Source: Actinocatenispora comari (GTDB lineage: Bacteria; Actinomycetota; Actinomycetes; Mycobacteriales; Micromonosporaceae). From it: a DNA stretch of 64,000 nt. Numbering within the stretch: the stretch's first letter is position 1; each line of letters starts with the position of its first letter. The stretch spans positions 25,103-89,102 of the forward strand of contig NZ_BOPO01000001.1 in assembly GCF_017312725.1 (NCBI RefSeq), written 5' to 3'. The notes beneath the pieces were generated by a model. It had not been told where the DNA came from. It searched no databases and worked only from the letters and a program-made list of their open reading frames with translations. This document shows positions 23,994 through 32,607 of the stretch, one piece after another. A program made the position numbers and the translations under genes.

Positions 23994-24049
23994 CGCGGCG
24001 CGGACCCGGTCGACGCGAAACGACCGGCCCCCGGCGGTACGGTGGCGAC

Positions 24050-25024
24050 GTGCATGCGGTGATCAGGAACGCGGACGGTGGCCCCGAGGTGTTCGAGTGG
24101 GCCGAGGTGCCGGACTCGGCTCCCGGGCCCGGTGAGGTCGTCATCGAGGTGGTCGCGGCCGGTGTCAACCGCGCCGACGTCCAGCAGCGGCGCGGGCTCT
24201 ACCCGCCGCCGCCCGGCGCGCCCGACTATCTCGGCCTGGAGTGCTCCGGCCGGATCTTCGCCGTCGGCGCGGACGTGACCGACTGGCAGCTCGGCGACGA
24301 GGTGTGCGCGCTGCTGCCCGGCGGCGGGTACGCCGAGCGTGTCGCGGTCTCCGCCGACACGGTGCTGCCTGTCCCCGCCGGGGTCTCGCTGCGGGACGCG
24401 GCCGGGCTACCCGAGATCGCCTGTACCGTCTGGTCCAACCTGGTCCAGGTCGGCCGCCTGAGCGCCGACGAGACGCTGCTCGTGCACGGCGGCGGCAGCG
24501 GCATCGGTACCTTCGCCATCCAGCTCGCCCGCGCCCTCGGCGCCGTCCCGTACGCGACCGCCCGGACGGTCAAGCACGAGGCGTTGCGCGCCCTCGGCGT
24601 CGAAGAGGTCTTCGACTACACCACCACCGACTTCGTCGCGGCGCTCGCCGACGCCACCGGCGGCCGCGGCGCCGACGTCATCCTGGACCACATCGGTGCC
24701 AAGTACCTGACCCGCAACGTCACCGCGCTGGCCCGCAACGGCCGGCTGGTCGTCATCGGTTTCCAGGGCGGCCGTACCGCCGAGCTCGACCTCGGCCTGC
24801 TGATGGCCCGCAACGCCTCGCTCACCGTCACCGGATTGCGTGCCCGGCCGCTGCCGGAGAAGGCCGCCATCGTCGGCGAGGTGCGCACCCACGTCTGGCC
24901 GCTCGTCACGGCCGGCGCGATCCGCCCCGTCATCGCCGACACGTTCCCGCTCCCGGACGCCGCCGAAGCCCACCGAGTCATGGAGTCCAACTCCCACCTC
25001 GGCAAACTCCTCCTCACCCGCTGA
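24050..25024 (+). CDS. NAD(P)H quinone oxidoreductase, zinc-independent MDR family
   Basis: 324 residues from a GTG at 24050. It has the medium-chain dehydrogenase fold with a GroES-like N-terminal domain (GEVVIEVVAAGVNRADVQQRRGLYPPPPGAPDYLGLECSG) and a Rossmann domain with LLVHGGGSGIGTFAIQLARALGA, VILDHIGAKYL and GRLVVIGFQGG. The QRRG-x-YPPPPGAP segment is typical of PIG3/TP53I3-like quinone reductases, which lack the zinc ligands. It reduces quinones or other electrophiles with NADPH. Upstream in-frame codons are rejected, as they cover the hairpin and DnaA-box-like sites. Confidence 0.9.
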   Translation: MHAVIRNADGGPEVFEWAEVPDSAPGPGEVVIEVVAAGVNRADVQQRRGLYPPPPGAPDYLGLECSGRIFAVGADVTDWQLGDEVCALLPGGGYAERVAVSADTVLPVPAGVSLRDAAGLPEIACTVWSNLVQVGRLSADETLLVHGGGSGIGTFAIQLARALGAVPYATARTVKHEALRALGVEEVFDYTTTDFVAALADATGGRGADVILDHIGAKYLTRNVTALARNGRLVVIGFQGGRTAELDLGLLMARNASLTVTGLRARPLPEKAAIVGEVRTHVWPLVTAGAIRPVIADTFPLPDAAEAHRVMESNSHLGKLLLTR

Positions 25025-25034
25025 CGCACCGCGG

Positions 25035-25671
25035 CACCTCTGCGCGCTGAGGTGCTCCCGAAGCGCTCGTGTCACCGCGGGATGCGCTCGTTGCCGACGG
25101 TGCAAAGGCCACCTCTGTCCGCTGAGGTGCGCCCCAAGCGGCGGTGTAAAGACCACCTCTGCTCATCGCTTTGACCCGCGTGGGGGAATGCGAGGAGAGG
25201 GCTTCGCCCCCTCCTCGCGCTCCTTCCCCGCCAAGGGGGCCGCCCCCTTGGCCATCCCCGCCCAGCCCCCGGTGATGCTGCCCATCGACGCTGAGCAGGC
25301 GTCGAAGAAGAACGGGCACCGGCTCGGCCTACCCATCACGGCCACGCCCGCTTCGCTTCGTGTCGTGTCGTGTTGCGGGCGGGGTTGGGTTGGTGTCGTG
25401 GCGGGCTGGGCGTCGATGGGCAGGCCGCACCGGGCCCCGTCGTTCCGAAGCGAGCCAGGCGGTGTCCTGCCTGAACACTGATTCCCGGGCAGGGGATGTC
25501 AAGGGGGCGACTGCCCCCTTGATGGGGAGGGGTGTGGGGAGGGGCGAAGCCCGCTCCCCACGTTCCCCCACGGGGGGTGAAAGAGGCGAACAGAGGTGGC
25601 CTTTACACCGCCAACACCCAGCACCCCAGCACCCCAGCCGCGCTTCGGGAGCACCTCAGCGCAAAGAGGTG
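25035..25671. repeat. 640-bp inverted-repeat element (two opposed copies of a dispersed repeat)
   Basis: The outer arms, 25035-25066 and 25640-25671, are inverted and identical at 30 of 32 bases. Inner arms at 25140-25161 and 25591-25612 match 21 of 22, and each is followed by the block 'CGTGGGGGAA...GGGCTTCGCCCC'. The CACCTCTG-CGCTGAGGTG unit is also repeated in direct orientation (25035 and 25110). The right half (25402-25612, inverted) matches the element at 62157-62373. The 653-base gap 25025-25677 holds no convincing gene; short open frames over the repeat are low-complexity. It lies between convergent genes. Confidence 0.8.
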
Positions 25672-25677
25672 GAACCC

Positions 25678-26556
25678 TCACCTCAGGGTGAACTGCCGCC
25701 CCAGCAACCCCTGGCGCGACCTACGCTCCTCCGCGGTCAGCGGCTCGGCGGCGGCCAGGTGCCGCTGGTACCTGTCGCGGACCGCGGCGAGCGGCTCCTC
25801 CCAGTCGCTGCCGGGCCGGTCGATCGGCACGTCCCACACCGGTACGAGCAGCCCGTGGGCGCGGAACATCCCGGCGAACCGGGTGCCGTCGCCGAGGGTC
25901 AGCGCGCCGGCGGCGGCGAGCTTGGCCAGCGCGTTCAGGGCCGGGTCCTCGTCCTCGGCGAGCACCCACCGCACGTGCGCCTTGTCGGGTACCCGGCACC
26001 AGTAGGCGCCGGGCGCCGCGGTGAGGTGCTCGGTCGGGTAGATGGACTCGTTCGCCTGGTCGAGGCTGGCCTTGACATTGGGGTCCTCGTCGGCGCCGGG
26101 CGCGATCCAGAACTCGAACCCGGTCTCGATCGTCACGTCGAGCGGGCCGTCGACCAGCACGTCCTGCAGCCGCGGACCGGGGCCGGGCAGCGCCGGTACG
26201 CCGACGGTCTGGCCGACCTCGGTGTCCAGCGCGCTGAGCAGCGAGGCGGCGATGTCGCGGCTGATGTCGCCGGACTGGAACTGGCGTTGCAGCCCGACGA
26301 GGACCGTGCCGTCGGCGCGGACCATCGCCGGCCACGCCATCGGCAGCACGGTGGCCAGGACGACCTGCCGGTCCGGGTACTTCGCCGCGTACTCCGCGGA
26401 CAGCTGCAGCGGTGCGGTCGCCGCGGGGACCAGCTCCCGCAGCGCCACCCAGTCGGCCTCGCTGGCCAGACCCTCGAACGGACGCGCGACGAAGATGTCG
26501 CGCACCTTCTCCCGGCGCTCGGCGCGGGAGGCACTGTTTCGGCGACGCTTGCTCAC
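25678..26556 (-). CDS. DUF5926 family protein
   Basis: 292 residues from GTG 26556. The basic start SKRRRNSASRAERREKVRDIFVARPFEGLASEADWVALRELVPAATAPL is the signature of DUF5926, an actinobacterial family sometimes mis-annotated as SecA-like because of a former SEC-C motif relative. Other family segments are QFQSGDISRDIAASLL, ETGFEFWIAPGAD, HVRWVLAEDEDPALNALAKLAAA and FRAHGLLVPVWDVP. The function is unknown and the protein appears cytosolic. Its upstream region contains a 12-13-unit tandem repeat. Confidence 0.85.
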   Translation of the reverse strand: MSKRRRNSASRAERREKVRDIFVARPFEGLASEADWVALRELVPAATAPLQLSAEYAAKYPDRQVVLATVLPMAWPAMVRADGTVLVGLQRQFQSGDISRDIAASLLSALDTEVGQTVGVPALPGPGPRLQDVLVDGPLDVTIETGFEFWIAPGADEDPNVKASLDQANESIYPTEHLTAAPGAYWCRVPDKAHVRWVLAEDEDPALNALAKLAAAGALTLGDGTRFAGMFRAHGLLVPVWDVPIDRPGSDWEEPLAAVRDRYQRHLAAAEPLTAEERRSRQGLLGRQFTLR

Positions 26557-26924
26557 GGCACGCCAGCCTAGGCGGTTACGCCGGGTCACCCGCAACCGGC
26601 ATACGGTACGCGACCGGCCGATCGCGTACCGAGACGCCGCCACCGCGGTCCGCAACGCCCCGACCACGCCCGCGGGCGCCCGCGCCGGCGGACGGCAGCG
26701 CCCCTGCACCGTCGAAGCCCAGCCCGTCGGAAAGCCCAGCCCCCGAAAGGCCCAGCCCGTCAGAAGGCCCGCCCGTCAGAAGGCCCAGCCCCGAAAGGCC
26801 GGCCCGGCGGAAGGCCCAGCCCCGGAAGCCCAGCCCGTCAGAAGGCCCGGTCCGTCGGAAGGCCCGGCCCCGAAAGGCCCGGTCCGTCGGAAGGCTCGAC
26901 GCCGAACGGCCCGGCGCCGGTACG
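26557..26924. repeat. Tandem repeat array (15-17 bp units) in a 368-base intergenic region
   Basis: From 26717 to 26920 a degenerate unit GCCCAGCCCGTCAGAAG occurs about 12-13 times, with lengths of 14 to 17 bases and alternating GTCAGAA/GTCGGAA and CCCGAAA endings. It separates the DUF5926 start from the stop of the anti-sigma-type ATPase gene, both on the minus strand. Bases 26557-26716 hold nothing I recognise. Open frames across the array are low-complexity and are not called as genes. Confidence 0.8.
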
Positions 26925-27362
26925 TCAGACGGCGAGGCGGCCGTCGCTGCTGACGGCGACGAGTTCGGCCCAGACGCGGCGTCGCCCGTCCTCGGTCTGC
27001 ACTCCCCAGCGGGAGGCGAGGGCGGCGACGATCTGCAGGCCACGGCCGTCGACCGCGTCCCAGTCGGCCGACCGCAGCGCCGGCGTCTCGGCCGAACCGC
27101 CGTCGATGACCGCCACCTGGACCCGGTCCGGCAGGACCGACCAGGACACCTCGATGAGCGTGTCGCGCAGCGCGCGGGCGTGCCGGGCGGCGTTACCGAC
27201 CAGCTCGGACACCACCGTCACGGCGTCACTGGCCAGCTCGGCGTCGACGCCGGCGGCGCGAAGACCGGACAGCAGGCGGGTGCGGGCGAGGCTCGCGCCG
27301 CGGGCGTGATGCGGCACGAAGGTGTGCCGGGCACGCTCCCCAACGCCAGCTGTCACGTTCAC
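26925..27362 (-). CDS. ATP-binding protein, anti-sigma-factor (HATPase_c_2) family
   Basis: 145 residues. The SpoIIAB/RsbW-like ATPase pattern is clear: LARTRLLSGLRAAGV, DAVTVVSELVGNAARHA (N box), VQVAVIDGGS (G1 box) and GRGLQIVAALASRWGV (G2 box). In Streptomyces and relatives these small proteins phosphorylate anti-anti-sigma factors or act in conservon-like systems. The start is GTG 27362, after GGGGAG. It lies 15 bases after the histidine kinase gene, so the two are probably co-transcribed; no sigma factor or antagonist is adjacent. Confidence 0.85.
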   Translation of the reverse strand: MNVTAGVGERARHTFVPHHARGASLARTRLLSGLRAAGVDAELASDAVTVVSELVGNAARHARALRDTLIEVSWSVLPDRVQVAVIDGGSAETPALRSADWDAVDGRGLQIVAALASRWGVQTEDGRRRVWAELVAVSSDGRLAV

Positions 27363-27377
27363 GCCTCTCCCCATACG

Positions 27378-28733
27378 TCACACGCCTGCGCGAGGCAACC
27401 GTACCTCAGCGACCGTTCCGTCCGGATTACGCCGCCGTAACGACACCCAGCCATGCTGGCCCTCCACGATCCGACGCACCAGGTAAAGTCCCAGGCCGAC
27501 GCCGCCGAAGCGGCGCCGGTCGGTCCGTTCCGCCTGCCAGAAGCGATCGAAGACGCGACCGGTGTCCTCCGGTCGTACCCCGATGCCGCTGTCGGCGATT
27601 TCGAACCACACTGTGTTGTCGTCCGCACCCGCCGTCAGCGTTATCACTCCGCCGCCAGGGGAATATTTGTGGGCGTTCTGGACCAGTTCGGTCAGTACCG
27701 TCGGTACACTGTCCGGATCTCCATACGCCGGGGGCAACCGGTCCGGCAGCGTCGGCCGCAGCCGCGCCGCCTCCTCCGGGCCCAGCCGCGCCACCGCCTC
27801 CCCGAGCGCCGCGAGCAGATCGAATTCGCGCGGTTCGAGCAACGCGTCGACCCGCTCCTCGTCGCCGCCCAGCAGCAGCCGGTCCACCAGTACGGCCAGC
27901 CGGTCGGCGCGCTCGTGGATGGCGCGGACCAGGTCGCGGCGGGTGTCGTCGTCGAGCTGGTCCCACCGCCGGTGCAGCGTGTCGACGTACCCGCGGATCA
28001 CCGTCACCGGGGTGCGCAGCTCGTGGCTGGTGGTGGCGACGAACAGGTCCTTCGCCCGCTCCCGCCGGCGCGCCTCGGTGACGTCCCGGAACGTCACCAC
28101 GTGGTCGGCCGAGCCGGCGAGCGCGGTACACGACACCGACAGCACCCGGGCGTCGGCGAGGTCGAGTTCCACGGTCCGGCCCGGCGGCGGCACCGCGAAC
28201 GGGATCGGGTGGCCGACCGCCTGCGCCGCGGTGCGGCCGGTGATCACCTGCGCGGCCGGGTTCCAGCTGCGCACCGTACCGTCCGCGGCGACCACGGCGA
28301 GGCCGTCGGCGAGCGCGGCGACCAGCGGGTCGGTCGCCGGCGGGCGGACCACCCCGAGCAACCGGGCGACCAGCCGTACCGCGTCCCGCTCGTCCCGGTC
28401 GAGCCGCCGGTCGGGATGCAGGTACAGCCGCACCAGGCCAACCGGGCGGCCCTCGGCGTCCGGTACGGCAACGGTGACGGTCCCGGCAGCGCCGACCGCG
28501 GGCGGGTCCGTGGCGGAGTCCGCGGCGACGGTGCGACCCAGCGACCAGGCGGCGCCGGGGCTCGCGGCGACGATCCGGGCGGCGCCCTCGCCGGGGGTGG
28601 CGAACGCGGCGCCGGCGGCGCCGAGCGCGTCGGACAGCGCGATGAGCAGCTCCCGTACCGCCGGCTTCGGGTGCCGGCCGGCATCGGTGGCCCGCAGCAC
28701 GCCGGCGATCAGTACGGGGAAGTCCACGGCCAT
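27378..28733 (-). CDS. Orphan sensor histidine kinase (GAF-PAS-HisKA-HATPase)
   Basis: 451 residues without membrane helices. Residues about 15-125 look like a GAF domain, 137-225 a PAS domain (LADGLAVVAADGTVRSWNPAAQVITGRTAAQAVG). The HisKA dimerisation domain contains TTSHELRTPV with the phospho-acceptor His237. The ATPase domain has LVQNAHKYSPGGG (N box), FEIADSGIGV (G1), and FGGVGLGLYLV (G2). It therefore senses a cytosolic signal. No response regulator lies next to it; the following gene is an anti-sigma-type ATPase. Confidence 0.92.
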   Translation of the reverse strand: MAVDFPVLIAGVLRATDAGRHPKPAVRELLIALSDALGAAGAAFATPGEGAARIVAASPGAAWSLGRTVAADSATDPPAVGAAGTVTVAVPDAEGRPVGLVRLYLHPDRRLDRDERDAVRLVARLLGVVRPPATDPLVAALADGLAVVAADGTVRSWNPAAQVITGRTAAQAVGHPIPFAVPPPGRTVELDLADARVLSVSCTALAGSADHVVTFRDVTEARRRERAKDLFVATTSHELRTPVTVIRGYVDTLHRRWDQLDDDTRRDLVRAIHERADRLAVLVDRLLLGGDEERVDALLEPREFDLLAALGEAVARLGPEEAARLRPTLPDRLPPAYGDPDSVPTVLTELVQNAHKYSPGGGVITLTAGADDNTVWFEIADSGIGVRPEDTGRVFDRFWQAERTDRRRFGGVGLGLYLVRRIVEGQHGWVSLRRRNPDGTVAEVRLPRAGV

Positions 28734-28902
28734 CGCGGTGCAGTCTTGCCGGCCGGCAGGCAGGACGCAACCGCGCGGCGGCGACTTCGCAGCTCATACC
28801 TCAAATACGCCGGTTTGGCGTACCGGATCGGGGCAGACCCGCCGTCGGAGCCGGAGGGTGTCTCGGAGCCCTCGGGTCGAGCGAGGCGAGCCCGCTCCCG
28901 GG

Positions 28903-29238
28903 TCAGATGATGCGCGGGGACTCGCCGGCGGCGGCCTCCAGCGGGCGGTCGGCGGCGGCCCAGGCGCGCATCCCGCCGTCCACGTTGCGGACCTGGTCGA
29001 ACCCGTTGCCCAGCAGGTACGCGGTGACCTGGGCGGAGCGGCCGCCGGACCGGCAGATCACGTACACGTCGTCGTCCATCGGCACCTCGCCCATCCGGGC
29101 GGGCACGTCCTGCATCGGCAGGTGGTGGGCGCCCGGCGCGTGCCCGGCGGCCCACTCGTCGTCCTCCCGAACATCGAGCAGGTACGCGTCGTCGGGGACG
29201 TCGGTGGCCGACACGGTGGGGACTTCTGGTGCGAACAC
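28903..29238 (-). CDS. Single-domain rhodanese-like protein
   Basis: 111 residues starting VFAPEVPTVSATDVP at a GTG preceded by AGGAAGG eight bases upstream. Rhodanese features: YLLDVREDDEWAAGHAPGAHHLPM, VYVICRSGGRSAQVTAYLL with the active-site Cys62, and GFDQVRNVDGGMRAWAAADRPLE. The six-residue CRSGGR loop is the sulfurtransferase type rather than the longer phosphatase type. Members move sulfane sulfur to acceptors in the cytosol. Confidence 0.92.
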   Translation of the reverse strand: MFAPEVPTVSATDVPDDAYLLDVREDDEWAAGHAPGAHHLPMQDVPARMGEVPMDDDVYVICRSGGRSAQVTAYLLGNGFDQVRNVDGGMRAWAAADRPLEAAAGESPRII

Positions 29239-29285
29239 GATGGGAGCCTTCCTGATGGTCGTCTCCCGAAACGTATACCGCGCCG

Positions 29286-30299
29286 TCAGGCGGCGTTCTT
29301 GTTGACCAGGGTGGGGTGGGCCGCCGCCCAGGTACCGAGGTCGTCCTCGCGGATCGCGGTGAACAGGCTGCGTCCGGTGTCGTCGAGCTGCTGGATCGCC
29401 TGCCCGTCCGGCGAGTACCCGTCGATCTCCGGCAGCCGCAGCATGGTGATGTCCGAGCCGGAGACGCGGCGCAGCGAGAACACCAGGTCGGGCAGCGCGA
29501 CGCCGTTGGTGTCGACGGTCAGGTCGTCGCCGATCGCCCGGACCACCTTGTCCAGCTTCGCCGGGTTGGACAGCAGCCCCTCGTGCTCGGCCCGCGCGGC
29601 AGCCGCCTTGATCAGCTGCTGCTGGTGCCGCTGGCGGCCGTAGTCGCCGTCCGGCAGGTCCTCGCGCTGCCGCACGTAGTCGAGCGCCTCGGCACCGGTG
29701 AAGTGGTGGCAGCCGACGGTGAACAGCCGCCCGGTGTGGATCGACCTGGTGCGCTCGTCCACGCACAGCCGGATCCCGCCGAGCGCGTCGACCACCTTGT
29801 CGAACCCCTGGAAGCTGACGATGACCATGCCGTCCAGCGAGACACCGGTGAGCTGCTCGACGGTACGGGCGGTCAGTTTCGGCCCGCCGAAGTCGTACGC
29901 CGCGTTGATCTTGGATTCGCAGCCGCTGCCCTGGCCGCAGTCGTCGATCGGCACCCACAGGTCACGCGGGATGGAGATCAGGTACGCGTGCCGGTGGTCG
30001 GCGGTGACGTGCGCGATCATGATCGTGTCGGACCGGCCCAGGTCGTCGGTGGAGTCGGTGGGTCGCTTGTCCGAGCCCAGCAGCAGGTAGTTGAACGCGC
30101 CGTCGATCACCTCGTGGCCGGCCGACCCGTCGATCAGGTCGGCCCGGTGCACGCTGCTGTCGTACCGGTGCTCCAGCACGGCGCCGGCCGCCATCGTGCC
30201 GCCGGACAGCACCACCAGCACCACGCCCACCCACACCAGCAGCCGGGCCCACAGTGGCGACGTGCGCCGACCGCCCCGGCCGGTCCGCGCCTCGGCCAC
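29286..30299 (-). CDS. LytR-CpsA-Psr (LCP) family protein, first of two
   Basis: 337 residues. The basic N-terminus is followed by one membrane helix (LLVWVGVVLVVLSGGTMAAGAVL). The extracellular LCP domain has FNYLLLGSDKRP, GRSDTIMIAHVTADHRHAYLISIPRDLWV (Arg/Asp motif binding pyrophosphate), KINAAYDFGG, FQGFDKVVDALGGIRLCVDE and ALDYVRQREDLPDGDYGRQRHQQQ. LCP enzymes transfer undecaprenyl-linked glycopolymers to peptidoglycan. GTG 30299 has GGGGAGG six bases upstream and is preferred to GTG 30341. A paralogue lies immediately upstream. Confidence 0.92.
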   Translation of the reverse strand: MAEARTGRGGRRTSPLWARLLVWVGVVLVVLSGGTMAAGAVLEHRYDSSVHRADLIDGSAGHEVIDGAFNYLLLGSDKRPTDSTDDLGRSDTIMIAHVTADHRHAYLISIPRDLWVPIDDCGQGSGCESKINAAYDFGGPKLTARTVEQLTGVSLDGMVIVSFQGFDKVVDALGGIRLCVDERTRSIHTGRLFTVGCHHFTGAEALDYVRQREDLPDGDYGRQRHQQQLIKAAAARAEHEGLLSNPAKLDKVVRAIGDDLTVDTNGVALPDLVFSLRRVSGSDITMLRLPEIDGYSPDGQAIQQLDDTGRSLFTAIREDDLGTWAAAHPTLVNKNAA

Positions 30300-30329
30300 G
30301 GTCCGCCTCCCCGTCTCCGGGGCGGCAGT

Positions 30330-30363
30330 CGGCCCCGGCACGAGTCATTGTGTGCCGGGGCCG
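30330..30363 (-). terminator. Hairpin between the two LCP genes
   Basis: A perfect 12-bp stem, CGGCCCCGGCAC (30330-30341) and GTGCCGGGGCCG (30352-30363), around a 10-base loop. It starts 28 bases after the stop of the upstream LCP gene and ends 30 bases before the start of the next, so the two paralogues may be separate or attenuated transcripts. Confidence 0.7.
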
Positions 30364-30391
30364 ATGCGCTGCGTATCGAAAGCGCGGGTTG

Positions 30392-31606
30392 TTACTTCTT
30401 CTGTGGGTTTTCCTTCAGCCACTTGGCGACGGTGTCGTTGGTGACCGCGTCGTACAGCGAGGACGCCTTCTGCTTGTTCGACAGCACCACGCTCTGCCCG
30501 TCCATCGTGCCGGTGCCGTCGTTCGGGCTGGTCATGAACGTGATGTCGTTGCTGCGCAGGTTGCGGAACTGCACCGCCTCGTCGATCAGCTGGAAGCTCT
30601 TGTCCACCTGGATCACCTTGACGACCGCCTGCAGGAAGTCGTTCAGCTTCTTCGGGTTGGACAGCGTGCCGCTGCTGGCCGCCTTGTTCAGCAGCGCCTT
30701 GAGGAACGCCTGCTGGTGCTTCTGCCGGGCGAAGTCGCCGGTCGCGAACTGGTACCGCTGGCGGCAGTAGTCGAGCGCCTGGGCGCCGTCGAAGTTGTGC
30801 CAGCCCTTGGTGAACTTGCGGTGCGGCGGGTGGATCGAGGTGATCGTCTGGTCCACGTACATCCGGACCCCGCCGAGCGCGTCGGTGACCTCCTGGAAGC
30901 CCTGGAAGTTCATGATCGCGACGTGGTCGATCCGGACCCCGGTGAACCCCTCCACCGTCTTCACCATCAGCGGCGTGCCGCCCCAGGCGAACGCGGCGTT
31001 GATCTTCGCGTTGGTGCCGCCGCCGTCGGCGCCCTTCATCTCCGGCACGTACACCCAGGTGTCGCGCGGGATGGAGACCACGTAGGCGTGGTTGTGGTCG
31101 GCGTCGATGTGCAGCAGCATGATCGTGTCGGTGCGCGGCTTCTCGCCGCTCTTCTCCCAGCTCGTCCGCATGTCGCTGCCGAGCATCAGGATGTTCTGCG
31201 CGCCGTCGACCTTCTTCGCGGGCCGGCCGCCGGTCAGCCCGGCGAACGCGTCGGTCCGGTGCAGCTTGTCGTCCAGCGAGTTGGCGTACGCCCAGACGCC
31301 GACGGTGCCGATCCCGGCCAGCACCACCAGCGCCAGCACGACGACCAGGATGCGCCGCCCCCAGCGTGGCCGGCGCTTCCCGCGGTACTGGTTGCCACCG
31401 CCGCCGCCACCGCCGGGCCGGCGCGGACCGCCCGGGCCGCCGGGGCCGCCGCCTTCGCTGCGGGGACGGGCCGAGCCACGGGCCGGGCGGGACTGCCCGC
31501 CCAGGTAGCTGCGCGGCACGGTGCCGTGCGACATCCCCTCGCGGCCGGGTGTCCGGCCGGAGCGGACCCGGGCGGAGCCGCGCGCGTTCGGGGGAGTGGA
31601 AGCCAT
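30392..31606 (-). CDS. LytR-CpsA-Psr (LCP) family protein, second of two
   Basis: 404 residues. A long cytoplasmic, Gly/Arg/Pro-rich N-terminus (PRPRSEGGGPGGPGGPRRPGGGGG) comes before one membrane helix (RRILVVVLALVVLAGIGTVGVWAYA). The LCP domain repeats the order seen in the neighbour: QNILMLGSDMRT, PRTDTIMLLHIDADHNHAYVVSIPRDTWV, AKINAAFAWGG, FQGFQEVTDALGGVRMYVDQ and ALDYCRQRYQFATGDFARQKHQQ. It is probably a second ligase for wall glycopolymer attachment. The flexible N-terminus may bind partners or be phosphorylated (inference). Confidence 0.92.
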   Translation of the reverse strand: MASTPPNARGSARVRSGRTPGREGMSHGTVPRSYLGGQSRPARGSARPRSEGGGPGGPGGPRRPGGGGGGGNQYRGKRRPRWGRRILVVVLALVVLAGIGTVGVWAYANSLDDKLHRTDAFAGLTGGRPAKKVDGAQNILMLGSDMRTSWEKSGEKPRTDTIMLLHIDADHNHAYVVSIPRDTWVYVPEMKGADGGGTNAKINAAFAWGGTPLMVKTVEGFTGVRIDHVAIMNFQGFQEVTDALGGVRMYVDQTITSIHPPHRKFTKGWHNFDGAQALDYCRQRYQFATGDFARQKHQQAFLKALLNKAASSGTLSNPKKLNDFLQAVVKVIQVDKSFQLIDEAVQFRNLRSNDITFMTSPNDGTGTMDGQSVVLSNKQKASSLYDAVTNDTVAKWLKENPQKK

Positions 31607-32052
31607 GGACCCAGCGTACGGGCAGTAGTCCCGGTACGAATGGCGCCACGACGACAGTACCGACAGATCGGGCAGCTGCCGCGGGTCGTGATCATGCCGC
31701 TGACGAGGCAGGACGCCCTGGCGGCAAGCGCTTTCTCAGAGGTTGCTGCGAATTTGGCGCACGGCGGTCGCCGCCGAGCGGCCGGGACCCACCGTGCTCG
31801 GTCCCCCCGGACCACCCGACCGCCTGACGGCGACCTGTCGGCACACCCACACTCGTCGCCGCAGCGGCGGGCGTCCCCCCGTTGGTGCGTCCACTCCGTG
31901 CCGGCGACGGCCGCGGGAAGCCGGCGGGGCACGCAATCGAACCTAATCAGGGCCAGCGATCCACCGCAGGGACCAAAGTCCCGGAAACCGTCGATGTTCG
32001 GCGGGCCCGTGCATTCCCGCCTACTCTCCCGGCATCCGGCCCGGGCACGGTT
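31607..32052. other. 446-base intergenic region upstream of the LCP genes
   Basis: No coding frame here has a plausible family, start and ribosome-binding site together; the open frames on both strands are Arg/Pro/Ser-rich shadows. It should contain the promoter of the second LCP gene (minus strand). I see no convincing minus-35/minus-10 pair, long hairpin or tRNA. Confidence 0.5.
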
Positions 32053-32586
32053 TCACGGCGTGCCGACGGTCAGGTAGCGGCCCCGGCGGTACACCAGGAT
32101 CGGCTCGTCGTCGGCCAGCGTCACCTGCTGCACCGTCGCGTCGATCCGGCGGCTCCAGCCCACCTCCGCCGCCCCCTCGTACCGGCAGCCGAGCCAGCTG
32201 GTGCCCGCGGCGAGCACCGGCCCCCACTCGGTGTCCGTCCAGCCCTGCTGCGCGAACAGCCCGCCCGGCGCCGGGGCGAGGCCGCCGAACCGGTCGGCCA
32301 GCACCCGGTGCCGGTCGCCGAGCAGTTGCACCGCGAACCGGCCGGTCTGCTCGATCGCGTCGGCGAGATCGCTGTCCGGGTCGATCATGCCGACCACGCA
32401 CGCCGGGTCACCGTCGACCACCAGCGTGGACGCGACGGTCAGCCCAGCCCGGCCGCGCCCGGTACCGGTGGTCCACAGCGTCACCGGGGCCGCCAGCCGG
32501 CCCCGGAACCGGCGCAGCGGATCGCGCTGCCCGGCCGGCGTCGCGTACGGGTGCTCGGCATGGATCTGCGCACCGGGTTCGTCCAT
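32053..32586 (-). CDS. Flavin reductase-like protein (FMN-binding split barrel)
   Basis: 177 residues. DPLRRFRGRLAAPVTLWTTG...GRAGLTVASTLVVDGDPACVVGMIDPDSDLADAI is the flavin reductase-like opening, with the T-V-A-S-T loop that contacts FMN phosphate. FAVQLLGDRHRVLADRFGG and TSWLGCRYEGAAEVGWSRRIDATV follow. It is probably an NAD(P)H:FMN reductase or an FMN-binding partner of a monooxygenase. ATG 32586 is used. Its upstream region is a four-unit tandem repeat. Confidence 0.82.
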   Translation of the reverse strand: MDEPGAQIHAEHPYATPAGQRDPLRRFRGRLAAPVTLWTTGTGRGRAGLTVASTLVVDGDPACVVGMIDPDSDLADAIEQTGRFAVQLLGDRHRVLADRFGGLAPAPGGLFAQQGWTDTEWGPVLAAGTSWLGCRYEGAAEVGWSRRIDATVQQVTLADDEPILVYRRGRYLTVGTP

Positions 32587-32607
32587 GCCGCCATTCTCGC
32601 CGCGGCC

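Noticed and set aside
25163..25345. Small protein gene inside the 25-kb repeat
   Set aside because: The frame lies in the inverted repeat, has no ribosome-binding site and is not kept in the 62-kb copy.
26576..27043. 155-residue protein with GLGF/GRAF repeats
   Set aside because: It is the translation of the tandem repeat array and overlaps the anti-sigma-type ATPase gene in another frame.
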